Assembly (NCBI GenBank): GCA_016793325.1
Contig: JAEUKI010000075.1
Location: 62,001-126,000, forward strand
Reading direction: 5' to 3'
DNA length: 64,000 nt
Origin: Myxococcales bacterium
Lineage (GTDB): Bacteria; Myxococcota_A; Polyangia; Polyangiales; Ga0077539
Part shown: in pieces, positions 50,673 to 60,444 of the stretch
Layout of the letters: each line of letters begins with the position of its first letter
How positions within the stretch are numbered: position 1 is the stretch's first letter
The notes under the pieces: model-generated
Database searches by the model: none
Told to the model about the DNA's origin: nothing
Seen by the model: the letters and a program-made list of their open reading frames with translations, nothing else
Position numbers and translations under genes: made by a program

Positions 50673-51068
50673 CTACGCGTCGAGGTCCGGCGGCGGCAGC
50701 GGTCCGACCGGCGGGCGGGGGACAGCGCGGCAGTTCCACCGGGGGCCGTCGCGCGTGGCGACGCAGTTGCAGATGGTGGCCGGCCGGCTCGCGCCGTACG
50801 AGCAACTCACCTGCGCGCGCGCCGACGCCACTGGGCAGCTCGCGTGGACGCGCGGAACGCGCCTCGGGCAACGACGGTCGAGCTCTCCGCCGTTGTATCG
50901 CTCGTCGACGCTCTGCGCGTGAGCCGCGTCGACGCAGCTGCTCGTCGCGGGCACGACCGCCGCGACGAGCGCAGGCAGCGCCACGGTTCGCAAGCCCGCG
51001 AGCGAGCGCGAAACCCTTACGAAGCGCGGCGCTCTGCAGGGACCGCGACGGTGTTCGCGTTGGTTCAT
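50673..51068 (-). CDS. Small Cys-rich secreted protein or lipoprotein
   Basis: This 131-residue protein has a basic N-terminus, a hydrophobic stretch (LRTVALPALVAAVVPATSSC) that could be a lipoprotein signal, and a mature part with regularly placed Cys (RRCPRRVP, HASCPVAS, VSCSYGA, ICNCVATRDGPRWNCR). The CSYG...CNC...W.C pattern is like small secreted domains that recur in large myxobacterial genomes. It ends in a Pro-rich tail. No enzyme motif is visible. Composition is less skewed than the shadow frames around it, which supports it being real. Confidence 0.58.
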   Translation of the reverse strand: MNQREHRRGPCRAPRFVRVSRSLAGLRTVALPALVAAVVPATSSCVDAAHAQSVDERYNGGELDRRCPRRVPRVHASCPVASARAQVSCSYGASRPATICNCVATRDGPRWNCRAVPRPPVGPLPPPDLDA

Positions 51069-51200
51069 TCGGGCTCCTCCAGGCGGCGCCGAGGTGTGCT
51101 CTCGGCGAACGCGACGCCCATCGTAGCACTGGCGCGCGCTTCGACGCTCGATCGAAGCTCCCGCGTTCGAGGCGATTTGCCCTGTGAATTCAGCGATAAT

Positions 51201-52148
51201 CTACAGGCCGAGCCCCCGGACGAGCGGCTCTCTCGCCGCGAGCCACGCCGCGGGAATCCCCTCGCGCCCCACGCGGCACGCGACGATTCCGCCGACGATG
51301 GCGCACGTCGTGTCCCGATCGCCCAGGCCCTCGACGGTGGTCCAGAACGCGTCTTCGAAGCTCCCGAGGCACCGCGACGCAGCCCACACACAAAATGGAA
51401 CCGTGTCCTGCGCGGAGATGTACGCCCCGGTCCCGAGCACGCCCGCGGCGAAGCCCACGGAGCTGTTCGGCGCGAGGTCGAGCGCCTTCGCGAGCTTCGC
51501 GCGCACGGTGCTGTCCGGCGTCCTGTCGTACACCCACTGCAAGAGCGCCCGCTCGTCGCCGACGGGTTGATTGCGTGTGCGCCACGCGTGCGCCGCGGCG
51601 AGCGCGATCGCGATGGCGCCCGCCTGTCCCTCGGGGTGCCCGTGGGTCACTTCGGCCGATCGGCGCGCTTGTTCGATCACGACCTCGTCGGAGTCCTCTG
51701 CGAAGTACGCCCCGAGCGGCGCGACGCGCATGGCGCCGCCGTTTCCGTAGGAGCCGCCTCCCGAGAAGAGCTGTTTGGAGAGCGCGCGCCAAGGCCCGCC
51801 CTCGCTCACGGCGCGGAGCAAGCGAATCGCGCCGCCGCCGTAGCCGCGGCCTGGGTCGCGCGACCACCGACGCGCGAAGAACAGCGCGAGCTCGTCCTGC
51901 TCGATCTGCCCGTACCGCTCGAGGACGTCGACGATCGAGATCGCCATCTCGGTGTCGTCCGTCGTGTGCCAAGAGCCCATGGGCGTCGCGCGCTGCGCGA
52001 TCATCGCCAAGGATCCCGCCGCGAAGAACTTCTCTCCGAGCGCGTCGCCGACGGAGAGACCGTCGAGCGCGACGAGCGCTCGTTCGAGCCGCGCTCGGTG
52101 ATCGCTCGGGAGCGTGTACGTGGGGGATGGCGTCGTGGGTGTTTGCAT
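51201..52148 (-). CDS. ADP-ribosylglycohydrolase family protein
   Basis: This 315-residue cytoplasmic enzyme removes ADP-ribose from modified targets. The family metal sites are seen: GDALGE near residue 34, TDDTEMAISI near 63, and the C-terminal GLGDRDTTCAIVGGI, in which the DxD/T acidic cluster binds Mg. YGNGGAMRVAPLG is also typical. No ADP-ribosyltransferase is adjacent, so the substrate is open (arginine-linked proteins as in DraG, or small molecules). It lies 42 bp downstream of a sigma54 activator gene on the same strand, which may be cotranscribed. Confidence 0.92.
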   Translation of the reverse strand: MQTPTTPSPTYTLPSDHRARLERALVALDGLSVGDALGEKFFAAGSLAMIAQRATPMGSWHTTDDTEMAISIVDVLERYGQIEQDELALFFARRWSRDPGRGYGGGAIRLLRAVSEGGPWRALSKQLFSGGGSYGNGGAMRVAPLGAYFAEDSDEVVIEQARRSAEVTHGHPEGQAGAIAIALAAAHAWRTRNQPVGDERALLQWVYDRTPDSTVRAKLAKALDLAPNSSVGFAAGVLGTGAYISAQDTVPFCVWAASRCLGSFEDAFWTTVEGLGDRDTTCAIVGGIVACRVGREGIPAAWLAAREPLVRGLGL

Positions 52149-52190
52149 CGCGCCTCGCTAGCCACTGCCCCGCGCGATGGCAACGACGCG

Positions 52191-53591
<1,401 letters not shown>

Positions 53592-53778
53592 CGCTCACCT
53601 CGAGCCTCTTGCTCCGCCGCTTGTGCCACTGCGAACGGGCGCAAACCGCCGTCCGTGGCGGGGCTCATCGCGGGCTCGTCGCGGGGTGTTGCGCAGGCCG
53701 CGAGATTTTTCTCGATGGGCTCACCGCCGCGAGCGGCGCTGTCGTCGCGTGGCGCGCGCTCGCTCGCGCGAACACCTG

Positions 53779-53810
53779 CGCGCGAACGCGCGAACACGCG
53801 CGTGCGTTCG
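53779..53810. terminator. Hairpin between rpsU and the FHA-sigma54 gene
   Basis: CGCGAACGC (53779-53787) pairs with GCGTTCGCG (53802-53810) around a 14-nt loop. It lies 60 bp past the rpsU stop when read on the minus strand. There is no T-run, so it could be a factor-dependent terminator or an RNA-end protector. Confidence 0.35.
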
Positions 53811-53869
53811 CGAGCGGCGCCTTCCCATTCCCCCGATGGCGAAGTCTTGCGGTCCCCCCCGTTGGCGAA

Positions 53870-54142
53870 TCACATGCCTTCGGTGCGGGTGCGCTTGCGG
53901 CGACGGCGCGCGGCTTCGCTGGCCTTCTTGCGGCGCTTGATCGACGGCTTCATGTAGTGGCGGCGGCGCTTGAGCTCGCGGAGCACGCCTTCGGCAGCCA
54001 TCTTGCGCTTGAGGTTCTTGATCGCGCGCTCGATGCCCTTGTCGCCAACGGTCACTTCGAGGGGCTTGCAGACGATCGCCTCACCCGGGGTGGTCGTCGA
54101 CTGCGTCGTCGGCTGGTTCGGCGCGTTGCTCGTCGTCGTCAT
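53870..54142 (-). CDS. rpsU: 30S ribosomal protein S21
   Basis: S21 binds the 30S platform near the anti-Shine-Dalgarno sequence and helps initiation. This 90-residue form has the usual core (VTVGDKGIERAIKNLKRKM, LRELKRRRHYMKPSIKRRKK) and a basic tail (RRRRKRTRTEG). About 30 Ser/Thr/Pro/Gln residues precede the core, an N-terminal extension not found in E. coli S21 (71 residues). The ATG at 54142 (MTTTSN) has a GAGAG upstream. A start nearer the core is possible but would lack a ribosome site. Confidence 0.93.
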   Translation of the reverse strand: MTTTSNAPNQPTTQSTTTPGEAIVCKPLEVTVGDKGIERAIKNLKRKMAAEGVLRELKRRRHYMKPSIKRRKKASEAARRRRKRTRTEGM

Positions 54143-54344
54143 CGTGAACTCACACTCTCTGTGTTGAAACCGCTTTGAGTCGGTCGATATCCGGCAAAAC
54201 GGGGTTGTCTTCGAATCGTCGCGTTGAATGGGTGCGGTGCCGCTGCGACCTTCGCGAGGAGGGTGACAGAACGCACGGATCCAATCGGGCGCGGGAGTAT
54301 GCACGGACGAGCCTGCGCCCGCAACACCCCCGAGCGACGGGGCG

Positions 54345-54800
54345 CTACGTGGGGTTGGCGCTGGCGTTGGCGGCGGCGCGGCCTGCGTCGAGCAGGGCTT
54401 CGCGCACGGGCTGACGGTACTGATCCGTGGTTTTTTGCAGTTGAACCAGCGCTGCGCTGAGCTCGCTCGCCTGGAGGTTCTCTGTGGGCAGCTCGCTCTT
54501 CAACACGACGTCGCCGTCGTCATCGAGGGCGAATTTGACCATGTTGAGGTTGCGATTGACCGCCAAGAGCCTCCCGAGAAACCCGATCGGGTACTTGCCG
54601 CCGCCCCATTGTTCGATGCTCTTCGGCTCGAAGAACGGGATGATCGACAGGTAGAGCCACGCGCCTGCGTAGCGCACGACGATGCGGACGATTCCGACGG
54701 ACGTGTCGAGCGTCACGCGCCACGTACGATCGTCGATCGCCCGCGGCTCCCAGCCGAGCGAGCGAATGGTTTTGGGGATGTCCGAAGCCTCGAGCGCCAT
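54345..54800 (-). CDS. YbjN-like protein
   Basis: This 151-residue soluble protein resembles the YbjN/T3SS-chaperone-like fold: opening DIPKTIRSLGWEPRAIDDRTW, the central VRIVVRYAGAWLYLSIIPF, then LLAVNRNLNMVKFALDDDGDVVL and a closing helix. YbjN proteins are poorly understood regulators or adaptors. The ATG at 54800 (MALEASD) is chosen; an upstream GTG or ATG would add ten residues. No enzyme motif is present. Confidence 0.7.
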   Translation of the reverse strand: MALEASDIPKTIRSLGWEPRAIDDRTWRVTLDTSVGIVRIVVRYAGAWLYLSIIPFFEPKSIEQWGGGKYPIGFLGRLLAVNRNLNMVKFALDDDGDVVLKSELPTENLQASELSAALVQLQKTTDQYRQPVREALLDAGRAAANASANPT

Positions 54801-54862
54801 ACCGAGCGGGCACACTGCAACAGATCGCACGGGCCCGCGTCAACCCGAAGCCGAGCAGTCCG

Positions 54863-54988
54863 TCACTTGGGGCCGCGCAGCGCGCGTCCGATCGCGTCCG
54901 CGATGCGGGGAACCTTCTCTCCCACGAACACGAACACGAGCATGGTCACGATAAAGACGAGCTCGCCCGGTCCTGGCCACGGAGGCAT
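54863..54988 (-). CDS. Minimal TatA/E-like protein
   Basis: This 41-residue protein consists of MPPWPGPGELVFIVTMLVFV, then FVGEKVPRIADAIGRAL. This is the TatA pattern of a short N-terminal membrane helix preceded by GPGEL, an FG-like hinge, and an amphipathic helix. TatA forms the pore-like part of the twin-arginine export machine. Usual TatA is 60-90 residues; this one lacks the charged C-terminal tail. No tatB or tatC is nearby. It lies on the strand opposite to sixA, whose ATG is 102 bp away. Confidence 0.6.
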   Translation of the reverse strand: MPPWPGPGELVFIVTMLVFVFVGEKVPRIADAIGRALRGPK

Positions 54989-55090
54989 TGCGCGGACTTC
55001 ATGCCAGATGGGCCGCGGGCCTGCCACTCTCGAGTGAGTGGTAATTTCGAAACCGGGTACAACGGCAGACCCGAGGGAGACCCACGAAAC

Positions 55091-55564
55091 ATGCCCGCAC
55101 TCACCGTCATGCTGATGCGCCACGGACACGCGGTCGACGACGCGCCCTCGCTCGGAGACGACGGCCGCTGGCTCACCGAAAAGGGTCGCGATCGCACCCG
55201 CGACGTCGCGCGGAGGCTCGCCGCGTGGAGGACGAAGCCCGAGGTGATCTTCACGTCGCCGCTCGTTCGCGCGGTGCAAACCGCAGAGATCGTCGCCTCG
55301 GTGCTCGAGCATCGCGGCGCGATCAGCGCGCTCGCCGAGCTCGTCGTCAACGGTCGCCCTCGGACGGTGGCGCAGATGATCCGCGGCTACCAGGGGCCCG
55401 AGCGCGCGTTGCTCTTCGTGGGGCACGAGCCGTCGCTCAGCGTCCTCGCCAACACGCTGCTCGACGCGCACGACTGGGCTGGCTTCAAGAAGAGTCAGCT
55501 GTTGGCCCTGGCGGTCGAGCCCTCGGTCGCGGGCGCGAAGATCCTCGACACGATCGAGCCGTGA
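55091..55564 (+). CDS. sixA: SixA-type phosphohistidine phosphatase
   Basis: This 157-residue histidine-phosphatase-superfamily member has the RHG motif at R10-H11-G12 (LMRHGHAVDD), SPLVRAVQTAEIV and the second catalytic His in VGHEPSLSVL. SixA removes phosphate from His of HPt domains or NPr. In this kinase-rich genome it may reset a phosphorelay, which is inference. The start at ATG 55091 gives the family N-terminus, and the chain length is normal. Confidence 0.92.
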   Translation: MPALTVMLMRHGHAVDDAPSLGDDGRWLTEKGRDRTRDVARRLAAWRTKPEVIFTSPLVRAVQTAEIVASVLEHRGAISALAELVVNGRPRTVAQMIRGYQGPERALLFVGHEPSLSVLANTLLDAHDWAGFKKSQLLALAVEPSVAGAKILDTIEP

Positions 55565-55573
55565 CGCGGTTGT

Positions 55574-56308
55574 TCAGTCGGACAGGAGCCACTCCATCAG
55601 GCCGATTCCCGCGGCGAGCACGATGAGGTCGTACGCGACGAGGAGCTTGATCCACTGGGCGAGGTCCGCGGTCTTTCCGTCGTAGAGGTCGCGCGTGGCG
55701 ACGGCGCCCGCGAGCAGCGCCGGTGACGTGAGGGGATAGAGGACGACCGCGAGGAGGAGATCTCGGGCCCTCGTGCGCGCGGTCATCGCGCCGAAGAGCG
55801 TCCCTGCGAACACGAAGCCGATCGTCCCGAGCGCGAGCAGGAGCGCGCTCGCCGCGAGGTGATCGAAGAGCGGGGCGTGCAGCAAGAGCGCGACGAGCGG
55901 CGCGACCACGACGAGCGTGATGGACGTAAACGCCAGCGATCCGAGCGCCTTTCCGAGAAACACCGACCACGCGGCGATCGGGCTCAAGAGCACGCCGCGG
56001 AGCGCGCCGTTTTCGCGCTCGCGCGACCAGGTGCGAGAGAGCCCGAGCGTCCCTGCGAACGCGAGGACGATCCACAGGACGCCCGGCGCGGCTTTGCGGC
56101 CGGTCTCGTCGTCGACATAGAGCGCCATCGACGCGAGCACCGCGACGAGCGCCGCGAACAGGGTCATGGTCGGGACGATCTCTCGCGAGCGAAACTCGCT
56201 GCGAAGGTCCTTGCGGGCGACGTCGAGGGCGTCGCGCAGCCCGAGCCACCACGGCTCGCTCGTCGATTGTTGCTTCTGCGCGCTCACGCCAAAGGAGGGC
56301 AGGACCAT
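55574..56308 (-). CDS. ccmB: Heme exporter CcmB
   Basis: This 244-residue membrane protein has six helices and the CcmB signature (ARKDLRSEFRSREIVPTMTLFAAL; then LAFAGTLGLSRTWSRERENGALRGVLLSP). CcmB is the permease part of the CcmAB transporter that loads heme onto CcmE for cytochrome c assembly. No ccmA, ccmC or other ccm gene is adjacent, so it is an orphan here. It is convergent with sixA, 9 bp apart. Confidence 0.92.
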   Translation of the reverse strand: MVLPSFGVSAQKQQSTSEPWWLGLRDALDVARKDLRSEFRSREIVPTMTLFAALVAVLASMALYVDDETGRKAAPGVLWIVLAFAGTLGLSRTWSRERENGALRGVLLSPIAAWSVFLGKALGSLAFTSITLVVVAPLVALLLHAPLFDHLAASALLLALGTIGFVFAGTLFGAMTARTRARDLLLAVVLYPLTSPALLAGAVATRDLYDGKTADLAQWIKLLVAYDLIVLAAGIGLMEWLLSD

Positions 56309-56370
56309 CGCACGCCGAGGCCGTCGAGTTGAAGTGGCCGCGCGTCGGTCCGCGCGGTCCGTCGGCGGGA

Positions 56371-57429
56371 TTACGGTTGTCGCGCCGGTGATGTGCGCGG
56401 GATCGTCACGTCGAGCACGCCCTCGCGCTCGGTGAAGGTCGTTCGAAAGCGCGCGCTCGCCGAGCGGAGCCGCGCGACGACGGGGGCGGCGAGGGCGGGG
56501 GTGTTGGCGGGGGTCGGTGTTCCCAAGCGGCCGCGAAGGACGATCGGACGGAGGGAGGCGCGGGCGATTGGCTGCGGGCCGCGCTGCAGCGAGAGCTCGA
56601 GGATCGCGGACAAATCCCTGGGCGACGGCTGGTGACCGAACACGAAGTTGCCGAGCGAATAGACGATCGGGCGCTCGCGGTAGACCTCGACCGACTGGAG
56701 CACGTGCGGGTGGTGGCCGATGATCGCGTCGGCGCCGGCGTCGATGAGCCTGTGCGCGAGGGCGACCTGACCCGCGGTGGGTTCGGCCACGAATTCATGT
56801 CCCCAGTGAATCGACAGGAGAACCACGTCGACGCGGCCCTCGAGCGCGCGCACCGCGTCGACGGCGCGACGGTCGAGCATCGCGACGCGCGCTCCCTGGC
56901 CGGGCGGGTGGTTGAGCTGCTCGGCGATCGCGAGCACGCCCACGCGCACCCCGCGAATGTCGCGGATGAACGGCTGCCACGCCTCGTCGCGGCTCGGTCC
57001 GCCGCCGAGCGGCACGACGCCCGCGTCGCGAAGGGCCCTGTGCGTGTCGAGCGCTCCGCGCGAAGAGAAATCGAAGGCGTGGTTGTTGGCGACCGAGCCG
57101 ACGTCGATGCCTGCGTTCGCGAGCAGCGCTCCTGTCGTGGGCGTCGCGCGGATGATGGGCTGTCCGTTTGCTGCGGGCCATCGAGGCTCGGGGGCGTTGG
57201 TGATCACGCACTCGACGTTGGCCATCGCGAGGTCTGCGCCCGCGAGCACCGAGCGCACTTCGCGAAACGGGTCGTATTGCGCGGTGCGGACCGCTGTATC
57301 GACGCGCCACGCGAGGGCGACGTCTCCCACGGCGGCCACCGTGACAGGGGCATCCGCGATCGCCGCGCGCGTCACGAGCGTCGTCGCGAGGACAATTGCC
57401 GCGGTCGTTCGTGGAACACGGAATCGCAT
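56371..57429 (-). CDS. CapA-family metallophosphatase-like protein
   Basis: This 352-residue exported protein has a signal peptide (TAAIVLATTLVTRAAIA). The CapA fold follows: VAAVGDVALAWRVD, ANVECVITN, GSVANNHAFDFSSRG, LLSIHWGHEF, IGHHPHVLQSVE and YSLGNFVFG. These His/Asp/Asn residues form the metallophosphatase-like centre. CapA members take part in capsule or poly-gamma-glutamate anchoring, and their reaction is debated. The start at 57429 (MRFRVP) is chosen because the frame upstream is the mirror of the Lys/Ala repeats in the divergent gene. It is divergent from the next gene by 65 bp. Confidence 0.9.
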   Translation of the reverse strand: MRFRVPRTTAAIVLATTLVTRAAIADAPVTVAAVGDVALAWRVDTAVRTAQYDPFREVRSVLAGADLAMANVECVITNAPEPRWPAANGQPIIRATPTTGALLANAGIDVGSVANNHAFDFSSRGALDTHRALRDAGVVPLGGGPSRDEAWQPFIRDIRGVRVGVLAIAEQLNHPPGQGARVAMLDRRAVDAVRALEGRVDVVLLSIHWGHEFVAEPTAGQVALAHRLIDAGADAIIGHHPHVLQSVEVYRERPIVYSLGNFVFGHQPSPRDLSAILELSLQRGPQPIARASLRPIVLRGRLGTPTPANTPALAAPVVARLRSASARFRTTFTEREGVLDVTIPRTSPARQP

Positions 57430-57494
57430 CGGGAGCGTTCGAAGCGTCGCACGAGGCAGGTACGCTCGGCCACTCAACGGCCGGAGGAACGACG

Positions 57495-58850
57495 ATGGCG
57501 ACGACGAAGAAGGCAGCGAAAAAAGCTGCGACGAAGAAGGCGGCCACGAAGAAGGCAGCCACGAAGAAGGCAGCGAAGAAAGCCACCAAGAAGGCTGCGA
57601 CCAAGAAGGCTGCGACCAAGAAGGGCGCCAAGAAGGGCGCGAAGAAGGGCGCGAAAAAAGCTGCCAAACGCGCGGCGCGGCGCGTACGTGCGCCGAGGCC
57701 ACCGAAGCGGTTGCGCAGTCCGCTCGCGAAGACGAAGTGGAGGCTCGAGACGAGCGACTCGGCCTACGGCGTCTTCGCCAACAACGAACAAGTGTGGGTC
57801 TCGAACGACGCTGGCGAAGTGTTCGTCTGCAACCACGACGGCGAGGTGCAGCGGGCGTTGAAGGTTCCGAGCGGCGCGCGGTGCATCATCGCGGACGAGC
57901 ACTGGATCTACGCGGGCACGAAGAGCGGCGTCGTGTACGACCTCACGGGCAACGTTGCGCGCGCGGTCTATCAAGTGGGTGCGGGCAAGGACATCCTCTG
58001 GATGGACATCTACCAGGGAAACCTCTGCGTCGCGGACGACGATGGCGGCGTGACCGTGTACGACCCCGGCGAGGTCGTGCTCTGGGCGTTTCGCGAGACC
58101 GCAGAGAACTCGATGTGGATGGTTCGCGCGGACGGCGCTGGCGTGTACGCGGGCGGGTCGAAATCGGTTCGCAGCTTCGACTGGGGTGGAGCGCAGCGAT
58201 GGGTGGCTTCGCACGACGGCGTCACGTTCGGCGTGCAGACCAAGGACGCTGTGTACGCGTCGGGCGACGGCGTGACGGGCTTCACCAAGGCGGGTGAACC
58301 GCTGGTGAATTGCAAGGGAGACAGCTTTCCCTCGTGCGCGGTGTCGCCCGACGGCTCGATGATCTTCGGAGGCGATTGGGAGGATCAAGTCCGCTGCTAC
58401 GACGCGAGCGGCAACGAGCTGTGGGTGCTCTCGACCGGGTGTGGATCGGCGCTCTCGATGCAGTACCGCGAGGGAGTGCTCTTCGTCGTCACCGACCGCG
58501 GAACGCTCGCCGCGCTCGACGTTTCACCGGCGGCCATCGAAGAAGCGCGCGCGGGCTCGGTCGTCGAGGTCCGCGCGCAAAAGGCTCCCAAGCTCAGCAG
58601 CGCCGCCGCGGACACGACGCGGGTCGAGACGACGCGAGAGGTGGGCGACGGCGTCGTCGTCGAGTGCGTCAAAGACGGCGCGAAGCTGCGCGTTCGCGTG
58701 GTGAGCGAGGGGTACAAGCGAGACTGGTTTGTGCAATTTCCCCGGGATATTCGCAGGGCAGGCGCGAAGTACGTCGTCGACAAGGTGCTCGAAGCGACCC
58801 AGGGCGGCTTCTATCGCGTGCTCGGCAACGTGCGTCTCCTGGAGGAATAA
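57495..58850 (+). CDS. Beta-propeller protein with histone H1-like Lys/Ala N-terminus
   Basis: This 451-residue protein has a first ~65 residues of KKAATKKAA repeats ending in KKAAKRAARRVRAP, like bacterial histone H1-like or AlgP tails that bind DNA or polyanions. The rest is a WD40/PQQ-like propeller (QVWVSNDAGEVFVCNHDGEV, IYAGTKSGVVYDLTG, MIFGGDWEDQVRCYDASG). It ends with a WGR-like or unknown domain (VECVKDGAKLRVRVVSEGY). There is no signal peptide, so it is probably cytoplasmic. GGAGG (57483-57487) lies 7 nt before the ATG. The Lys/Ala array is coded by near-perfect DNA repeats. Confidence 0.85.
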   Translation: MATTKKAAKKAATKKAATKKAATKKAAKKATKKAATKKAATKKGAKKGAKKGAKKAAKRAARRVRAPRPPKRLRSPLAKTKWRLETSDSAYGVFANNEQVWVSNDAGEVFVCNHDGEVQRALKVPSGARCIIADEHWIYAGTKSGVVYDLTGNVARAVYQVGAGKDILWMDIYQGNLCVADDDGGVTVYDPGEVVLWAFRETAENSMWMVRADGAGVYAGGSKSVRSFDWGGAQRWVASHDGVTFGVQTKDAVYASGDGVTGFTKAGEPLVNCKGDSFPSCAVSPDGSMIFGGDWEDQVRCYDASGNELWVLSTGCGSALSMQYREGVLFVVTDRGTLAALDVSPAAIEEARAGSVVEVRAQKAPKLSSAAADTTRVETTREVGDGVVVECVKDGAKLRVRVVSEGYKRDWFVQFPRDIRRAGAKYVVDKVLEATQGGFYRVLGNVRLLEE

Positions 58851-58857
58851 TCGTCCC

Positions 58858-59850
58858 ATGAAATCAACATGGTTCATCGTCGCCGCGGCGTTGTCCGCGG
58901 CCTGCAACGGTGGCGCCAACAGCAACAACAGCGGCTCATCGGGCGGCGGCAGCGCGCTGACGACGAACGCCGCGAGCGGAGCGAGCGACGTGGACTCGGG
59001 CGTCGCGCCGGTCGTCGCGCAGAGCGCGGCGGACGGTGGGGCTGCGCCGGTCGTGGCGCCGGCGAGGCTGTCGGGCGTTCCCTCGAGGTTGGCAGAGGGA
59101 GAGGGCGTGATCATGGCGGCGAGCGCGGGCGGCGTGGTTCGCATGACGCGCGAGGGAGCGCCTGCGGTCGAGCTTCGCGATGGCGAGCGCGTGCGCGTCG
59201 TGACGACCGCGCCGGGCATGGGCGAGTCCGAGCAAAACGTCGAAGTCGAGGTTCGATCGATGCGCGGAAGTGTCCCCAACACCGCGGTGATCACGGAAGA
59301 GTCCTTGCACCGCTCGAGCGACGGACGGTGGGCCATCGTTCACGCGCTCGAGTCGTGCGGTGACTTCTGCCACGCGCAGCTGACGTTGCTCGGGCCCGAC
59401 GGCGCTCGGCGCTCGCTCTGCGGCAACGAGCCTTGCGCGGGGCCCGAGCTGATCGTCGCGTTCAGCCCCGACGGCAGCGCGGTCGCCGTGGGGTCGGACG
59501 ATCTTCGCGTGACGACGCTGTCCGAGACGACGACGCGGACGGTCAGCGGGTTTGGCTCGCCTGTGTACGCGCCGCAAGGGCGGCTGTTTGCGCGGAGCCT
59601 CTCGGAGACGGACGACGGCGTGTACGAGGTCGTCGCGGCGGGGGACCCCCGACGCGTGTTCGCTGCGCCGGGACGTCCGCCGCGGCAGCCGGCCGATGTT
59701 CCCAGGTCGCCGCTGCCGCCGGCGGTGCTCGAGCAAAACGGGACGGTGCTCTGCGCGGATTTCTTTCGCGGCCGCGTCGGGCGCGTTGTTCGGGTCACGC
59801 TCGACGGTCGCGCGGTCGCAGGAACGCAGCGCTGCGCGGCCACGCGATAG
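58858..59850 (+). CDS. Lipoprotein with propeller-like strands
   Basis: This 330-residue predicted lipoprotein has a signal (WFIVAAALSAAC) with Cys at residue 16, then a Ser/Asn/Gly linker. Repeated strand pairs follow (GVVRMTREGAPAVELRDGERV, LIVAFSPDGSAVAVGSDD, VTTLSETTTRTVSGF). The SPDGSAVAVGSDD unit is typical of TolB/WD40 propellers. Four Cys occur in CGDFCH and LCGNEPC. It begins 7 bp after the previous stop and is probably cotranscribed, but one is cytoplasmic and this is exported, so they may be unrelated in function. Confidence 0.75.
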   Translation: MKSTWFIVAAALSAACNGGANSNNSGSSGGGSALTTNAASGASDVDSGVAPVVAQSAADGGAAPVVAPARLSGVPSRLAEGEGVIMAASAGGVVRMTREGAPAVELRDGERVRVVTTAPGMGESEQNVEVEVRSMRGSVPNTAVITEESLHRSSDGRWAIVHALESCGDFCHAQLTLLGPDGARRSLCGNEPCAGPELIVAFSPDGSAVAVGSDDLRVTTLSETTTRTVSGFGSPVYAPQGRLFARSLSETDDGVYEVVAAGDPRRVFAAPGRPPRQPADVPRSPLPPAVLEQNGTVLCADFFRGRVGRVVRVTLDGRAVAGTQRCAATR

Positions 59851-59863
59851 CGATCACGCCCTC

Positions 59864-60280
59864 TCAGTCTTTTTTGTCGGGCTGCGCGACCTGTGACGGG
59901 AGCGCGAGGCCCGGGAGCACGCTGTCGATCCCAGGAGAGTCGCTCTCGAAGCGCCAGAGCAGCTCGCCGTCGAGGCTCAGCGCAACGACTCCTTCGCTCG
60001 TCGCGACGTAGATCCCTCCGTCGTGCGAGAGCATGGCCGCGCCCCAGTGCGAGCGTTCGGCGACGCGCACCGTCCCGAGCGGCTGGCCGTCCGACGCTCG
60101 GATGCAGTGCAGCACGCAGTCGAGGTCGAGCACGAACACTCGATCGGCGACGAACAACACGCGGATGACGCCCGACGAGGCTTCGTACTGCCATCGCTTT
60201 CGACCGAGGTCGCGGTCGATTGCGAACACAGTGCGCTTCTGGATGTAGATCAGCGGTGCGGCGGTCGGTGCGGTGCGCAT
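59864..60280 (-). CDS. Small PQQ-like propeller-fragment protein
   Basis: This 138-residue protein has strands such as VFAIDRDLGRKRWQYEASSG, FVLDLDCVLHCIRASDGQPLG and IYVATSEGVVALSLDGELLWRF. It looks like two or three PQQ blades rather than a full propeller. The ATG at 60280 is used; the frame continues upstream to 60418 without features. It may be a truncated propeller or part of an oligomer. Convergent with the lipoprotein gene. Confidence 0.65.
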   Translation of the reverse strand: MRTAPTAAPLIYIQKRTVFAIDRDLGRKRWQYEASSGVIRVLFVADRVFVLDLDCVLHCIRASDGQPLGTVRVAERSHWGAAMLSHDGGIYVATSEGVVALSLDGELLWRFESDSPGIDSVLPGLALPSQVAQPDKKD

Positions 60281-60444
60281 GGCGCGAATCGTACGCGCGG
60301 AAGCGCTGAGCGCCGAGCGACGGGACCGGATGAACCGCAGCGAACTCGCGCCGACACGACGCGAGCAGTGCGTTGGAAGTAACGTCCTATGTAGGATAGA
60401 CAAACCCGCGAAGTTCATAGAGAGTAAGCTCCGAAGAGAAGCTC

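Noticed and set aside
54143..54344. Promoter for rpsU
   Set aside because: Several weak TTG/TAT-like matches on the minus strand but none with convincing boxes and spacing.
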